Source of the DNA: Pseudomonadota bacterium
Lineage (GTDB): Bacteria > Pseudomonadota > Gammaproteobacteria > Burkholderiales > Rhodocyclaceae
Direction of reading: 5' to 3'
DNA length: 64,000 nt
Assembly: GCA_018241665.1 (NCBI GenBank)
Contig: JAFEDK010000013.1
Coordinates: 156,389-220,388 of the forward strand
Below, piece by piece: positions 37,260-47,349 of this stretch. The position numbers and the translations under genes are program-made. Numbering within the stretch: the first letter of the stretch is position 1; each line of letters opens with the position of its first letter. The notes below the pieces were generated by a model that ran no database searches, was not told where the DNA came from, and saw only the letters and a program-made list of their open reading frames with translations.

Positions 37260-39176
37260 ATGGCTTACCAAGTACTTGCCCGCAAGTGGCGCCCGCGCAG
37301 TTTCGAGACGCTCGTCGGGCAGGAACACGTCGTGCGCGCGCTGACCCATGCGCTGTCCACCGGACGTCTGCATCACGCCTACTTGTTCACCGGCACGCGG
37401 GGGGTTGGCAAGACGACCATCTCGCGGATCCTGGCCAAGGCGCTCAACTGCGAAACCGGTGTGACGGCGACGCCGTGCAACCAGTGTTCGGCCTGTACCG
37501 CCATCGACGCCGACCGTTTTCCCGACTATGTGGAAATGGATGCCGCGTCCAACCGCGGCGTGGACGACATGGCGGCGCTGCTCGACCAGGCGGTATATGC
37601 GCCGGTGCAGGGGCGTTACAAGGTTTACATGATCGATGAAGTGCACATGCTGACCGGGCATGCCTTCAACGCGATGCTGAAGACCCTGGAGGAACCGCCC
37701 GAGCACGTCAAGTTCATTATCGCGACGACCGATCCGCAAAAGATCCCGGTCACCGTACTGTCCCGCTGCTTGCAGTTCAACCTCAAGCAGATGCCGCCGG
37801 GGCACATCATCGGCCACCTGACCCGCCTCCTGGAGGCCGAGAGCGTGCCTTTCGAGCCGGGCGCGCTGCGCCACATCGCCAAGGCGGCCAACGGCTCGAT
37901 GCGGGATTCCCTGTCCTTGCTCGACCAGGCCATCGCCCACGGAGCCGGCAAGGTGGAAGAGCTGGCCGTGCAGGACATGCTCGGCACGGTGGGCGACGAC
38001 CACCTGTATGCGGTCCTCGATGCGCTGCGCAGCAGCGACGTGCAGGCCCTGATGGCGACCGTCGAGGCCATGGAGGCGCGCAGCCTGTCCTTCGAGTCGG
38101 CGCTGCAGTCGCTGGCCGGTCTCATCCACCGCATCGCGCTGGGCCAGTTGGCGCCAACGGCGCTGGCCGACGAGAGTGAAGCCAGCCGGCTGGCGCCCTA
38201 CATCGAGGCCTTCGACGCGGAATTCCTGCAGCTGGCCTACCAGATCGCCGTGCACGGACGCGACGAGTTGCCGCTGGCGCCGGACGAGGTCACCGGTTTC
38301 TCGATGACGCTGCTGCGCCTGTTTGCGTTCCGGCCCGAGCAGCCGGCGGCGCTTGGCGGTGTGCTGGCGGGCGGCGGCGGAGCAGGGCAGGGCCGTGCGT
38401 TGCCGGAGGCCGCACAACGTCCCGCCGCGGCGCGTGCCGTTGCCGGCCTTGCGCCTTCGGTGGCTGCTGCACCCGTTCAGGCTGCCCGGCCCCCAGTTGC
38501 CGTGCCGGAGCCTGCGGGGCCTAGCCCCGATGAGCTGCGCACCCCGCCGAAACCCGTAGAGACGCCGCCGCGTGCGGTTCCCGCAGCAGCCATGCCGCGG
38601 GAGACGTCGTCTGATTACGGCAGCAGCGTTCCTCCGTGGGAAGATCTGCCGCCCGAGGCCCATGAGCTTGCTCCCGTTCGTCATTCCGAGCCGCGCCCGG
38701 CCCAGCCTGAACGGGCCGAACCGGTCCGTGCTGTCGCGCCGACGCCGGTCAGGGCAAGCGAACCTGCCGGCATGCCTGGCGCGCTGCCGGCGTCCGGCGA
38801 CGACTGGCATGGGTTGTTGAATCAGCTGGGGCTGGGGGCGCTGAATCTGCAGCTGGCCCAGAATTGTGAATTGCTGGGCGTCGACGGAGATAGCTTCCGG
38901 TTGCGCCTGTCCGATTCCCACCAGCATCTGCTGCAGATCAACCGCAGCGGCGCGGAGCGCCTGCAGGAGGCGCTGACTGCCCATCTCGGCAGGCCGGTCC
39001 GTGTCGGCATCGAGGTCGGTACCATCGCCACCGCAACGCCGGCTCAGCGTAACCAGGCAGAAAAGGCCGAGCGCCATGCTGCGGCGGTTGCGTCCCTCGA
39101 GCAGGACCCCTTCGTCCGCGAACTTATCCAACGTTTCGATGCGAGGCTTGAAGAAGCCTCGGTCAAACCCCTTTGA
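37260..39176 (+). CDS. dnaX: DNA polymerase III subunits tau/gamma DnaX
   Basis: Clamp-loader ATPase and replisome organiser. It has 638 residues: Walker A GTRGVGKTT (about 45-53), zinc-module cysteines (LNCETG, CNQCSAC), Walker B VYMIDEVHML, sensor region SRCLQFNLKQ, a long Pro/Ala-rich linker (about 360-510) and a C-terminal tau-type domain from about 515. I searched the linker for an A-AAA-AAG-like slippery site that would make gamma and saw none. Only a few bases separate the ATG from an extended -10. ybaB and recR follow, forming the conserved dnaX-ybaB-recR set. Confidence 0.97.
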   Translation: MAYQVLARKWRPRSFETLVGQEHVVRALTHALSTGRLHHAYLFTGTRGVGKTTISRILAKALNCETGVTATPCNQCSACTAIDADRFPDYVEMDAASNRGVDDMAALLDQAVYAPVQGRYKVYMIDEVHMLTGHAFNAMLKTLEEPPEHVKFIIATTDPQKIPVTVLSRCLQFNLKQMPPGHIIGHLTRLLEAESVPFEPGALRHIAKAANGSMRDSLSLLDQAIAHGAGKVEELAVQDMLGTVGDDHLYAVLDALRSSDVQALMATVEAMEARSLSFESALQSLAGLIHRIALGQLAPTALADESEASRLAPYIEAFDAEFLQLAYQIAVHGRDELPLAPDEVTGFSMTLLRLFAFRPEQPAALGGVLAGGGGAGQGRALPEAAQRPAAARAVAGLAPSVAAAPVQAARPPVAVPEPAGPSPDELRTPPKPVETPPRAVPAAAMPRETSSDYGSSVPPWEDLPPEAHELAPVRHSEPRPAQPERAEPVRAVAPTPVRASEPAGMPGALPASGDDWHGLLNQLGLGALNLQLAQNCELLGVDGDSFRLRLSDSHQHLLQINRSGAERLQEALTAHLGRPVRVGIEVGTIATATPAQRNQAEKAERHAAAVASLEQDPFVRELIQRFDARLEEASVKPL

Positions 39177-39197
39177 ACCTATCTGGAGTACATCACC

Positions 39198-39521
39198 ATG
39201 ATGAAAGGCGGCATCGCCGGCCTGATGAAGCAGGCCCAGCAAATGCAGGACAACATGAAGAAGATGCAGGACAGCCTCGGCGGCATCGAGGTTGAAGGCC
39301 AGTCCGGCGCCGGCATGGTCAAGATCACGATGACCTGCAAGCACGACGTGCGTCGCGTGACCATCGACCCGTCCGTGCTGGACGACAAGGAAATGCTGGA
39401 AGACCTGATCGCCGCGGCGGTGAATGATGCCGTGCGCCGGGTCGAGACGACGACCCAGGAGAAGATGTCCGGCTTCACTGCTGGGCTGAATCTGCCCCCC
39501 GGCTTCAAGCTGCCGTTCTGA
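39198..39521 (+). CDS. ybaB: Nucleoid-associated protein YbaB/EbfC
   Basis: A 107-residue DNA-binding dimer of the YbaB/EbfC family. Motifs are [17 protein letters not shown], a helical arm, and [23 protein letters not shown]. Starts at 39198 and 39201 are both possible (MMKGG). It lies 21 bp after dnaX and 37 bp before recR; the trio is nearly universal in proteobacteria and the protein is linked to replication or repair by position. Confidence 0.96.
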   Translation: MMKGGIAGLMKQAQQMQDNMKKMQDSLGGIEVEGQSGAGMVKITMTCKHDVRRVTIDPSVLDDKEMLEDLIAAAVNDAVRRVETTTQEKMSGFTAGLNLPPGFKLPF

Positions 39522-39558
39522 TCGGGCGGATGACCCGCTCCCGCCGGCAGGTTGTTCG

Positions 39559-40155
39559 ATGAGTTCGCCGTCCACCCTCGACGTCCTGATCGAGGCCCTG
39601 CGCTGTCTGCCGGGCGTGGGGCCGAAATCGGCCCAGCGGATGGCCTTCCATCTGCTGCAGCGGGACCAGCGTGGTGCGGCGCGGCTGGCGACGGCCCTCG
39701 GGCATGCGCTTGAGGTGCTGCGCCATTGCTCCCGCTGCAACACCTTCTGTGAAGAAGAAGTCTGCAGCCGCTGCGCCAATCCCCAGCGGGACGCGACCCA
39801 GCTGTGCGTCGTCGAGATGCCGGCTGATCTGGCCATGCTGGAGCAGACGCACAGCTACCATGGCCTGTATTACGTGCTGATGGGGCGTCTGTCGCCCCTC
39901 GATGGGATCGGGCCGCGGGAGCTCGGGTTGGAGAAATTTCTGCATCGGGCCTGCGACGGTGCAGTGCAGGAAGTGATTCTCGCCACCAATTTCACCAACG
40001 AGGGCGAGGCGACTGCCCACATGATCTCCGAGCTCCTGCGCAGCCGCGGCATCAAGGTCAGTCGCATTGCGCGCGGCATCCCGGTCGGCGGTGAGCTGGA
40101 GCACACGGATACCGGCACCATCGCCCAGGCGCTTGTCGAGCGTCGTTCCCTTTAG
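39559..40155 (+). CDS. recR: Recombination mediator RecR
   Basis: RecFOR pathway protein that helps load RecA at gaps. It has 198 residues: helix-hairpin-helix ([18 protein letters not shown]), the C4 zinc finger ([12 protein letters not shown]), and a TOPRIM domain ([26 protein letters not shown]) with a Walker-like C-terminus. It is the third gene of dnaX-ybaB-recR. Confidence 0.97.
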   Translation: MSSPSTLDVLIEALRCLPGVGPKSAQRMAFHLLQRDQRGAARLATALGHALEVLRHCSRCNTFCEEEVCSRCANPQRDATQLCVVEMPADLAMLEQTHSYHGLYYVLMGRLSPLDGIGPRELGLEKFLHRACDGAVQEVILATNFTNEGEATAHMISELLRSRGIKVSRIARGIPVGGELEHTDTGTIAQALVERRSL

Positions 40156-40186
40156 CCTTCTCCCGTCTTTCGCCGCGAGGCCGCCG

Positions 40187-41386
40187 ATGAGCCAGGAAAT
40201 CAAACCCCTTGCCGGGGTCAAGGTGCTGGAGCTCGGCACCCTGATCGCCGGGCCCTTCTGTACCCGCATCCTTGCCGAATTCGGCGCCGAGGTCATCAAG
40301 GTCGAGGCGCCGGATGGCGGCGATCCGCTGCGCAAGTGGCGCAAGCTCCACGAGGGTACGTCCCTGTGGTGGTCGGTGCAGGCCCGCAACAAGAAATCGC
40401 TGACCGCTAACCTGAAGCATCCGGAAGGCCTGGCCGTGGTGCGCCGCCTGGCGGCGGAGGCGGACATCGTCGTCGAGAATTTCCGCCCCGGCGTGCTCGA
40501 GAAGCTCGGGCTCGGCTGGGATGTGCTGTCGGCGGCCAACCCTGGCCTGGTGATGGTGCGCCTGTCGGGTTTCGGCCAGACCGGGCCGTACAAGGATCGT
40601 CCGGGCTTCGGCGCGATCGGCGAGTCCATGGGCGGGCTGCGCTACATCAGCGGCTTTCCGGATCGTCCGCCGGTGCGTACCGGCATTTCCATTGGCGACT
40701 CCATCGCGGCCCTGTGGGCGGCTATCGGCGCGCTGATGGCGTTGCGCCACCGGGAGGTGAATGGCGGAGCGGGGCAGGTGGTCGATGTGGCGCTCTACGA
40801 AGCCGTCTTCGCGATGATGGAGAGCATGGTGCCGGAGTTCGACGTAGCCGGTTTCGTGCGTGAGCGGACCGGCAACATCATGCCCGGCATTACGCCGTCG
40901 AACACCCACACGACCCGTGATGGCCGCCACATCATCATCGGCGGCAACGGTGATGCCATCTTCAAGCGTCTGATGTCGGCGATCGGCAGGCCGGATCTGG
41001 CGGAGGCGCCGGACCTCGCCGACAACGCCGGCCGCGATCGGCGCGCCGCCGAGATCTACGCGGTGATCGATGCCTGGGTGGCTGAGCGCGACGGCGACGC
41101 CGTGCTGGCAGCGATGGAGCTTGCCGAGGTGCCGGCCAGTTCGGTGTTTTCGGTTGCGGACATGTTCCGTGACCCGCAGTTCATCGCCCGCGGCATGTTC
41201 GAGTCGGTAAGCCTCCCGGACGGCACTCCGATGCGCATTCCGGGCATCGTGCCACGCCTGACGGGCACGCCGGGCTCGACCGAATGGCTGGGGCCCGCGC
41301 TCGGCGAGCACACCGACGAGATCCTGCGCGGCCTAGGCTACGCGGACGAGACCATTGCCGGCATGCGCGAGCAGGGCGCAATCTGA
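40187..41386 (+). CDS. Family III CoA-transferase (CaiB/BaiF)
   Basis: A 399-residue CoA-transferase of the CaiB/BaiF family, moving CoA between carboxylic acids through an aspartyl thioester. The probable catalytic residue is Asp171 in [11 protein letters not shown], matching Asp169 of formyl-CoA transferase. The N-terminus has [30 protein letters not shown] and the typical [15 protein letters not shown]. The ATG at 40187 starts the canonical domain. The substrate acids are unknown, and no partner catabolic genes are adjacent (recR upstream, galE downstream). Confidence 0.9.
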   Translation: MSQEIKPLAGVKVLELGTLIAGPFCTRILAEFGAEVIKVEAPDGGDPLRKWRKLHEGTSLWWSVQARNKKSLTANLKHPEGLAVVRRLAAEADIVVENFRPGVLEKLGLGWDVLSAANPGLVMVRLSGFGQTGPYKDRPGFGAIGESMGGLRYISGFPDRPPVRTGISIGDSIAALWAAIGALMALRHREVNGGAGQVVDVALYEAVFAMMESMVPEFDVAGFVRERTGNIMPGITPSNTHTTRDGRHIIIGGNGDAIFKRLMSAIGRPDLAEAPDLADNAGRDRRAAEIYAVIDAWVAERDGDAVLAAMELAEVPASSVFSVADMFRDPQFIARGMFESVSLPDGTPMRIPGIVPRLTGTPGSTEWLGPALGEHTDEILRGLGYADETIAGMREQGAI

Positions 41387-41456
41387 GCCCTGCCGATACG
41401 GGCGGGGCGACGTCTCGCGGTATCATCCTGGCATTATCTTTCCTCCGAAAATTCGC

Positions 41457-42476
41457 ATGACCACCATTCTCGTCACCGGCGGAGCCGGTTACATTGGCTC
41501 CCACACCTGCGTCGAACTGCTGGCCGCCGGCTACGACGTGGTCGTCGTGGATAACTTCTGCAACAGCAAGCCGGAAGCCCTGCGTCGTGTCGAGGAAATC
41601 GCCGGGCGCGCGCTGGCGGCCGTGCATCGCCTGGATATTCGTGACAAGGTGGCGATGCGTGAGGTCTTCCGCGCCCATGCCATCGATGCTGTGATCCATT
41701 TCGCGGCCCTGAAGGCGGTCGGCGAGTCGGTGGCCAAGCCGCTGCTGTACTACGAGAACAACATCGCCGGCACCGTGGCGCTGGCCGAGGTGATGGCCGA
41801 AGCGGGCGTCAAGTCCCTCGTGTTCAGTTCATCGGCGACGGTTTATGGCGATCCGGCCAGCGTGCCGATCCGCGAGGACTTCCCCACTGGGCCGACCAAT
41901 CCCTATGGCCGCACCAAGTGGATGATGGAGTTCGTGCTGTCCGACCTGGCCGCGGCCGATCCGGAGTGGCGAGTGGCCTTGTTGCGCTATTTCAATCCGG
42001 TCGGCGCCCATCCTTCCGGCCGCATCGGCGAAGATCCGAACGGTCTGCCCAACAATCTGATGCCCTACGTCAGCCAGGTGGCGGTCGGGCGTTTGCCGCA
42101 ACTGCGGGTTTTCGGTGGCGACTATCCGACCCCGGACGGAACCGGTGTGCGGGACTACATCCATGTCGTGGATCTGGCCGTCGGCCACGTGGCGGCGGTA
42201 CGGCGCCTCACGGAACGTACGGGCGTCCTGACGGTCAATCTGGGGACGGGGCGCGGCTACAGCGTGCTGGAGGTCGTGAAGGCTTTCGAAGATGCCAGCG
42301 GTCGCAAGATCGCCTACGAGATCGCTGCGCGGCGCCCCGGTGACGTGGCCCAGTGCTATGCGGAACCCGGCCTGGCCGAGCGTGAACTCGGCTGGCGGGC
42401 GATCCGCGGCATCGAGCAGATGTGCGCCGACGCATGGCGTTGGCAGAGTTCCAATCCCCAGGGGTACCCTGATTGA
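41457..42476 (+). CDS. galE: UDP-glucose 4-epimerase GalE
   Basis: Interconverts UDP-glucose and UDP-galactose for surface polysaccharides. The 339-residue extended short-chain dehydrogenase has the NAD site GGAGYIGSH, catalytic [10 protein letters not shown] and the YxxxK motif in [11 protein letters not shown]. Sugar-binding [18 protein letters not shown] supports epimerase rather than dehydratase. A TATCAT at 41421-41426 may be its -10. The stop overlaps the next gene by 4 bp (TTGA). Confidence 0.95.
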   Translation: MTTILVTGGAGYIGSHTCVELLAAGYDVVVVDNFCNSKPEALRRVEEIAGRALAAVHRLDIRDKVAMREVFRAHAIDAVIHFAALKAVGESVAKPLLYYENNIAGTVALAEVMAEAGVKSLVFSSSATVYGDPASVPIREDFPTGPTNPYGRTKWMMEFVLSDLAAADPEWRVALLRYFNPVGAHPSGRIGEDPNGLPNNLMPYVSQVAVGRLPQLRVFGGDYPTPDGTGVRDYIHVVDLAVGHVAAVRRLTERTGVLTVNLGTGRGYSVLEVVKAFEDASGRKIAYEIAARRPGDVAQCYAEPGLAERELGWRAIRGIEQMCADAWRWQSSNPQGYPD

Positions 42477-42862
42477 GCACCGAAGATCTTCCCGTCAGCA
42501 ATGCCCTGAACGTGCTGGGTGGCCCGTTGCTGGCCTGCAGTTACGATCCGCTGACCGGTTGGGAGCGGACCGGCTGTTGCGATTCCAGCCCGGATGATCT
42601 CGGCCGCCATCATGTATGCGTGAAGGTGACGGCCGAGTTTCTGCGTTTCAGTGCGATGCGTGGCAACGACCTGAGCACGCCGCGCCCGGAATTCCGATTT
42701 GCCGGCCTGAAGCCCGGCGACCGCTGGTGCCTGTGTGCGATGCGCTGGCTGGAGGCCTGGGAGGCGGGTTATGCACCGCCGGTGGTGCTGGCCGCGACAC
42801 ACATCGCGGCCCTCGAACTGATCCCCCTCGATGCGCTGCGTGCGCATGCGCACAAGAGTTGA
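42473..42862 (+). CDS. DUF2237 family protein
   Basis: A 129-residue cytoplasmic protein of the DUF2237 family, function unknown. It shows the conserved pattern [43 protein letters not shown] and [18 protein letters not shown], with several invariant Cys residues suggesting metal or redox chemistry. The start is TTG at 42473 overlapping the galE stop (TTGA), implying translational coupling with galE. No substrate can be inferred. Confidence 0.85.
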   Translation: MSTEDLPVSNALNVLGGPLLACSYDPLTGWERTGCCDSSPDDLGRHHVCVKVTAEFLRFSAMRGNDLSTPRPEFRFAGLKPGDRWCLCAMRWLEAWEAGYAPPVVLAATHIAALELIPLDALRAHAHKS

Positions 42863-42893
42863 TCCAGGCGCCGCGTGGCGCAGCCCCGGTCAT

Positions 42894-44333
42894 TCAGCGG
42901 TTTTCCACCCATTCCAGCATGGCATCCTGGCTGTCGCGGCCGGCGCTGGCGTTGGGATGATTGATCAACAGGATCACGGCGTAGCGGTGTCCATTGCGGG
43001 CCTGCACGTAGCCGGCCAGGCTGCGTACGCCATCCAGCGTCCCGGTCTTGACATGGGCGGCCCCCTGCGCGGGGCTGCCGGCGACGCGCTTGCGGGCGGT
43101 GCCGTCGATGCCTGCAATTGGCAGTGAGGCGACCAGCTCCGGCATCGTCCGGCTGTGCCAGGCTGCGATGAGCAGTTGCCCCAGGCTGCGTGCGCTGATG
43201 CGCTCGATGCGCGACAGGCCGGCGCCGTTCTCGATGATCAGTTGGTCGGTGTCGATACCGTTGGCGGCGAGGCTGCGCACGACCCGGCGGGCGCCGGCCG
43301 TGGGTGCGTCTTCGCCTGGCTCGGCGGTTGCGCCCAGGGTGGCGAGGAGGGTGCGCGCAATCACGTTGTTCGACCACTTGTTCATGTCGCGCAGTACGTC
43401 CGCGAGGCTGGGCGAGCGGCTTTCGGCCAGCAGTCGTGCGCTGGACGGTGTTGATCCGTCCCGGAAGCGGCCGCCCAGCTCGCCGCCCAACTCCCTCCAC
43501 AGGCTGCGGAAGAGGCCCTCGAACAGCCGCTCCGGGCGCAGGGGGGCAAAGTTCCAGTCGAAGGCGTCCGTGCAGGTAGGGGGCAGATTGCCGTCAATGC
43601 GCAGGACGGTGTCGCCGGCTGGGCTCACTGCCGTAGTGGCGGTGAGTTGGGCTGTCGGGTCGCCGCAGCCGCCATTGCCTGTCCGGCGGATGCGGGTGTC
43701 CAGCACCAGTCCGGCGGGCAGGGGATCGACGGTGGCGTCGACGCCCTCGCTGGAGGGGCGGAACTGCACGGTCACCGCGCCGTAATCCACCGTCAGCGCA
43801 TCGGGTCCCACGTTGTAGGGGCGGAGTGGGTGCCGATCGAAGGCGCCAGGGTCGTGGGGCGGCAGCCGGAAGAGCGAGCGGTCAGTGATCACGTCGCCGG
43901 CAATGCGCCGGATGCCTTGGGCGCGCAGCTCCCGCAGCAGCAGCCATAGCCGCTCCCGAGACAGGCGGGGGTCGCCGCCGCCGTTGATGTACAGGTCGCC
44001 GTGCAGGACGCCGCCCTGCAGCTTCGCATCCGTCCCGCTCGAAACGCGGGTCGTCCAGCTGAACGCGGGGCCGAGCTGGTCCAGTGCTGCAAAGGTGGTG
44101 ACCAGTTTCATCACTGAGGCCGGGTTCATGGCTTCGGCGCTGCGATGGTCCAGCAGCGCGGGGCCGCCCGCCACGTCCTGCACGAGGATGGCGACCGCGC
44201 TGCGCGGGATGCCGGCACGGACAAGGCTGGCATCGAGTGACGCTGGCCACTCCTCGCCATGGGCATGGCCTGCGAGGACCAGCGGCAACAGCAGGGTCAG
44301 CTGGCGGGCGAGGCGGGATGCGATCTCGTTCAA
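42894..44333 (-). CDS. dacB: D-alanyl-D-alanine carboxypeptidase/endopeptidase (PBP4 class)
   Basis: Periplasmic penicillin-binding protein that trims peptidoglycan peptides. It has the three active-site motifs of the S13 family: SxxK in NPASVMKLVTT, SxN in WSNNVIAR and KTG in HVKTGTLDGVRS. I chose TTG at 44333 because it gives a normal signal peptide (NEIASRLARQLTLLLPLVLAGHAHG) and a 479-residue protein. An ATG at 44453 would add 40 basic residues before the signal and is less likely, but the start is uncertain as neither has a strong ribosome-binding site. It is divergent from petA. Confidence 0.9.
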   Translation of the reverse strand: MNEIASRLARQLTLLLPLVLAGHAHGEEWPASLDASLVRAGIPRSAVAILVQDVAGGPALLDHRSAEAMNPASVMKLVTTFAALDQLGPAFSWTTRVSSGTDAKLQGGVLHGDLYINGGGDPRLSRERLWLLLRELRAQGIRRIAGDVITDRSLFRLPPHDPGAFDRHPLRPYNVGPDALTVDYGAVTVQFRPSSEGVDATVDPLPAGLVLDTRIRRTGNGGCGDPTAQLTATTAVSPAGDTVLRIDGNLPPTCTDAFDWNFAPLRPERLFEGLFRSLWRELGGELGGRFRDGSTPSSARLLAESRSPSLADVLRDMNKWSNNVIARTLLATLGATAEPGEDAPTAGARRVVRSLAANGIDTDQLIIENGAGLSRIERISARSLGQLLIAAWHSRTMPELVASLPIAGIDGTARKRVAGSPAQGAAHVKTGTLDGVRSLAGYVQARNGHRYAVILLINHPNASAGRDSQDAMLEWVENR

Positions 44334-44453
44334 GGTGTTGGCAGAGGTGAGGGGCTGTCGGAGGGCTTTGGGATTATGCCGTCGCTGTCTCCGAATTGTC
44401 TGCCGCGCCGCAATAAAAACGCGCTTTTGATAGCTTCGAAAAAGCCCTTTCAT

Positions 44454-44603
44454 GCCTCGATAAAGAGCCCTTGAATTCCATATTCTCCAATGCTGGCGCG
44501 GGTTTAGCGTATTGGGACTTTTTTTGGGTAAGGGTTTTCGCTATACTCCGCAAGTTTTCCGTATTGCGATCTTCGAAGTCTCTTTTATTGAGGTTAGTGG
44601 GCC
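44454..44603. promoter_or_regulatory. AT-rich divergent promoter region of petABC
   Basis: The 150 bp before petA are unusually A/T-rich. TATACT at 44542-44547 is a good -10 (5 of 6) reading towards petA, about 55 nt upstream of its ATG; no good -35 is seen at 16-18 bp. The start of dacB lies on the other side. Confidence 0.45.
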
Positions 44604-45197
44604 ATGAGCGTGGATCAAAAAATGGACGGTGGGCGACGCCAGTTGTTGCTGGCAACGTCGGCTGCGGGGGGCGTGGCCGCGGTGGCCGTCGCCGTTCCGT
44701 TCGTCGGTAGCCTGACTCCGTCCGAACGAGCAAAGGCAGCCGGTGCTCCGGTTGAGGTGGATATCAGCAAGCTGCAGCCGGGTCAGATGATGACCGTCGA
44801 GTGGCGTGGCAAGCCGGTGTGGATCATCAATCGCAGCAAGGAAATGCTGGATTCGCTGAAGAAGACCGATGAGCTTGTCAGCGATCCGAAGTCCGACAAG
44901 CCGCAGCAGCCTGAGTACGCCAAGAACGAAACCCGCTCCATCAAGCCGGAAATCCTGGTGGCGGTCGGTATCTGTACCCATCTGGGCTGTTCTCCTTCCG
45001 ACAAGTTCAAGACCGGTGCCGAGAGCGGCGTGAGCGCCGACTGGGCGGGTGGCTTCCTGTGCCCCTGTCACGGTTCGACCTTCGACCTGGCTGGTCGCGT
45101 CTACAAGAACAAGCCGGCACCGGACAACCTGGAGGTTCCGCCGCACAAGTACCTGGCCGACACCAAGATCCTGATCGGCGACGACGGAAAGGCATAA
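44604..45197 (+). CDS. petA: Cytochrome bc1 Rieske iron-sulfur subunit
   Basis: Takes electrons from ubiquinol and passes them to cytochrome c1. It has 197 residues. A Tat-type leader has GGRRQLLLATS followed by one membrane helix. The [2Fe-2S] ligands are in CTHLGC (124-129) and CPCHGS (153-158). It is the first gene of petABC; export by the TatABC system of this window is likely. An AT-rich promoter region precedes it. Confidence 0.97.
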   Translation: MSVDQKMDGGRRQLLLATSAAGGVAAVAVAVPFVGSLTPSERAKAAGAPVEVDISKLQPGQMMTVEWRGKPVWIINRSKEMLDSLKKTDELVSDPKSDKPQQPEYAKNETRSIKPEILVAVGICTHLGCSPSDKFKTGAESGVSADWAGGFLCPCHGSTFDLAGRVYKNKPAPDNLEVPPHKYLADTKILIGDDGKA

Positions 45198-45200
45198 ACG

Positions 45201-46484
45201 ATGACGACCAAAGCTCAAGCGGTATTGGACTGGATCGACGAGCGCTTTCCGCTGACGTCGAGCATCAAGGGCCACCTCACCGAGTACTACGCGCCCAAGA
45301 ACTTCAACTTCTGGTATTTCTTCGGTTCGCTGGCCCTGCTGGTGCTGGTGATCCAGATCGTGACCGGCATCTTCCTGGTCATGCACTACAAGCCGGATGC
45401 CGCGCTCAACGCCTCCGGCATCCCGGCGGCCTTCGCGTCCGTCGAGTACATCATGCGTGACGTGCCGGGCGGCTGGATCATCCGCTACCTGCACTCCACC
45501 GGCGCTTCCGCGTTCTTCGTGGTGGTGTACCTGCACATGTTCCGCGGCCTGCTCTACGGTTCTTACCGCAAGCCCCGCGAGCTGATCTGGATCTTCGGCA
45601 CCCTGATCTTCCTGGCGCTGATGGCCGAGGCGTTCATGGGCTACCTGCTGCCCTGGGGCCAGATGTCCTTCTGGGGCGCCCAGGTCATCGTGAACCTGTT
45701 CTCCGCGATCCCCGTCATCGGTCCCGATCTTTCCATCGTGATCCGTGGCGACTTCGTGGTGTCCGACGCGACCCTGAACCGCTTCTTCTCCTTTCACGTC
45801 ATCGCCGTGCCGCTGATCCTCATCGGCCTGGTGGTCGCCCACATCGTTGCCCTGCACGAAGTCGGCTCCAACAACCCGGATGGTGTCGAAATCAAGAAGA
45901 AGAAGGGCCCGGATGGCCATCCGCTGGACGGCATCCCCTTCCACCCCTACTACACCGTCAAGGACATCGTGGGCGTGGTTGGCTTCCTGATCGTCTTCTC
46001 CTTCATCGTGTTCTTCGCACCTGAAGGCGGCGGCTACTTCCTCGAGTACAACAACTTCATCCCGGCCGACCCGCTGAAGACCCCGCCGCACATTGCGCCG
46101 GTGTGGTACTTCACCCCGTTCTACTCCCTGCTGCGTGCGATGGTGTGGCCGCTGTTCGGTCTTGATGCCAAGTTCTGGGGTGTGGTTGCGATGGGTGCCG
46201 GCGTGGTGATCCTGGCCTTCCTGCCGTGGCTCGACCGTAGCCCGGTGAAGTCCATCCGTTATCGTGGCCCGATCTACAAGTCCATGCTGACCCTGTTCAT
46301 CATTGCCTTCGCGATCCTCGGCTTCCTTGGTACCAAGCCGCCTTCCTATGCTTTCTTCGGCGTGATCCCGGGCGCTCCCGTGGCCCAGCTGTTCAGCCTG
46401 TACTACTTCATGTTCTTCATCACCATGCCCTGGTGGTCGAAGATGGACAAGTGCAAGCCCGAGCCCGATCGCGTGACCGGTTAA
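45201..46484 (+). CDS. petB: Cytochrome b subunit of bc1 complex
   Basis: Membrane subunit with the two b hemes and the quinol and quinone sites. It has 427 residues (full-length, cytochrome b fused with the subunit-IV part), about eight membrane helices, with heme-binding His residues in LHSTGASAFFVVVYLHMFRG and FFSFHVIAVPL. The Qo-type PEWY motif appears as APVWYFTPFYSLLR, in which P-V-W-Y replaces P-E-W-Y, a variant also known in other bacteria. It sits between petA (3 bp) and petC (1 bp overlap). Confidence 0.97.
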   Translation: MTTKAQAVLDWIDERFPLTSSIKGHLTEYYAPKNFNFWYFFGSLALLVLVIQIVTGIFLVMHYKPDAALNASGIPAAFASVEYIMRDVPGGWIIRYLHSTGASAFFVVVYLHMFRGLLYGSYRKPRELIWIFGTLIFLALMAEAFMGYLLPWGQMSFWGAQVIVNLFSAIPVIGPDLSIVIRGDFVVSDATLNRFFSFHVIAVPLILIGLVVAHIVALHEVGSNNPDGVEIKKKKGPDGHPLDGIPFHPYYTVKDIVGVVGFLIVFSFIVFFAPEGGGYFLEYNNFIPADPLKTPPHIAPVWYFTPFYSLLRAMVWPLFGLDAKFWGVVAMGAGVVILAFLPWLDRSPVKSIRYRGPIYKSMLTLFIIAFAILGFLGTKPPSYAFFGVIPGAPVAQLFSLYYFMFFITMPWWSKMDKCKPEPDRVTG

Positions 46485-47245
46485 TGAGAATGAAAGCCAT
46501 GAAAAAACTTTTGACAGCTCTCCTGTTCACGCCGCTGATGGCCTTGGCCAGCGGTCCTGAACTGCATCTGGACAAGGCGCCGCTCTCTACCGAGCCGGCT
46601 GCCCTGCAGAACGGCGCCAAGCTGTTCGTCAATTACTGCCTGAACTGCCACGGCGCCAGCTACATGCGCTACAACCGGCTGCAGCAGATTGGTCTGTCCG
46701 AGCAGATGATCAAGGACAACCTGATGTTCACCGCCGACAAGATCGGCGAGCCGATGCGTATCGCCATGCAGCGTGACGAGGCCAAGGTCTGGTTCGGTGC
46801 CGCGCCTCCGGACCTCACCGTGATCTCCCGGTCGCGTGCGTCCGAGTTCGGCAGCGGTGCAGACTGGCTGTACACCTATCTGCGCAGCTTCTACCGTGAC
46901 GATGCTCGTCCGACCGGCTGGAACAACAAGGTCTTCGAAAACGTCGGCATGCCGCATGTGCTGTACGAACTGCAGGGTGAAGCGACCGCCAAGATCATCG
47001 AACACGACGACGGCCATGGCGGCAAGTCGAAGGAAATCGAGATCGAAGCGCCTGCCAAGCCGGGCAAGATGACCGCTGAGGAGTACGACCACGCCGTGGC
47101 CGACCTCGTCTCCTATCTGGTCTGGATGGGTGAGCCGATGGCCGAGACGCGCAAGTCGATCGGTACCGCCGTAATCGCCTTCCTTGGACTTCTGTTCGTT
47201 CTCTCCTATCTTCTGAAGAAGAACTACTGGAGAGACGTGCACTGA
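46484..47245 (+). CDS. petC: Cytochrome c1 subunit of bc1 complex
   Basis: Heme-c subunit that passes electrons to soluble cytochromes. It has a signal peptide (MKKLLTALLFTPLMALAS), the heme site CLNCH (52-56), a C-terminal membrane anchor (AVIAFLGLLFVLSYLL) and KKNYWRDVH at the end. Starts at 46484, 46490 and 46499 are all in frame. The first overlaps the petB stop (TAATG) and is used here, but MKKLL at 46499 is equally plausible for the signal peptide. A strong intrinsic terminator follows. Confidence 0.95.
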   Translation: MRMKAMKKLLTALLFTPLMALASGPELHLDKAPLSTEPAALQNGAKLFVNYCLNCHGASYMRYNRLQQIGLSEQMIKDNLMFTADKIGEPMRIAMQRDEAKVWFGAAPPDLTVISRSRASEFGSGADWLYTYLRSFYRDDARPTGWNNKVFENVGMPHVLYELQGEATAKIIEHDDGHGGKSKEIEIEAPAKPGKMTAEEYDHAVADLVSYLVWMGEPMAETRKSIGTAVIAFLGLLFVLSYLLKKNYWRDVH

Positions 47246-47290
47246 TCGGCGCTTTCCGGCCGAAGCAGTCCCTTGCTGCCATATAGCAAG

Positions 47291-47327
47291 ACGCACCACG
47301 CGCCCAGCGCGTGGTGCGTGATTTTTA
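47291..47327 (+). terminator. Intrinsic terminator of petABC
   Basis: A perfect 12-bp stem ACGCACCACGCG/CGCGTGGTGCGT with a 5-nt loop runs into GATTTTTAG. It lies 45 bp after the petC stop and before sspA. Confidence 0.8.
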
Positions 47328-47349
47328 GTATCCGTGGGGTAACACAACG

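Noticed and set aside
38340-38800. Programmed frameshift in dnaX producing gamma
   Set aside because: No A-AAA-AAG or similar slippery heptamer with a downstream hairpin was seen in the linker region.
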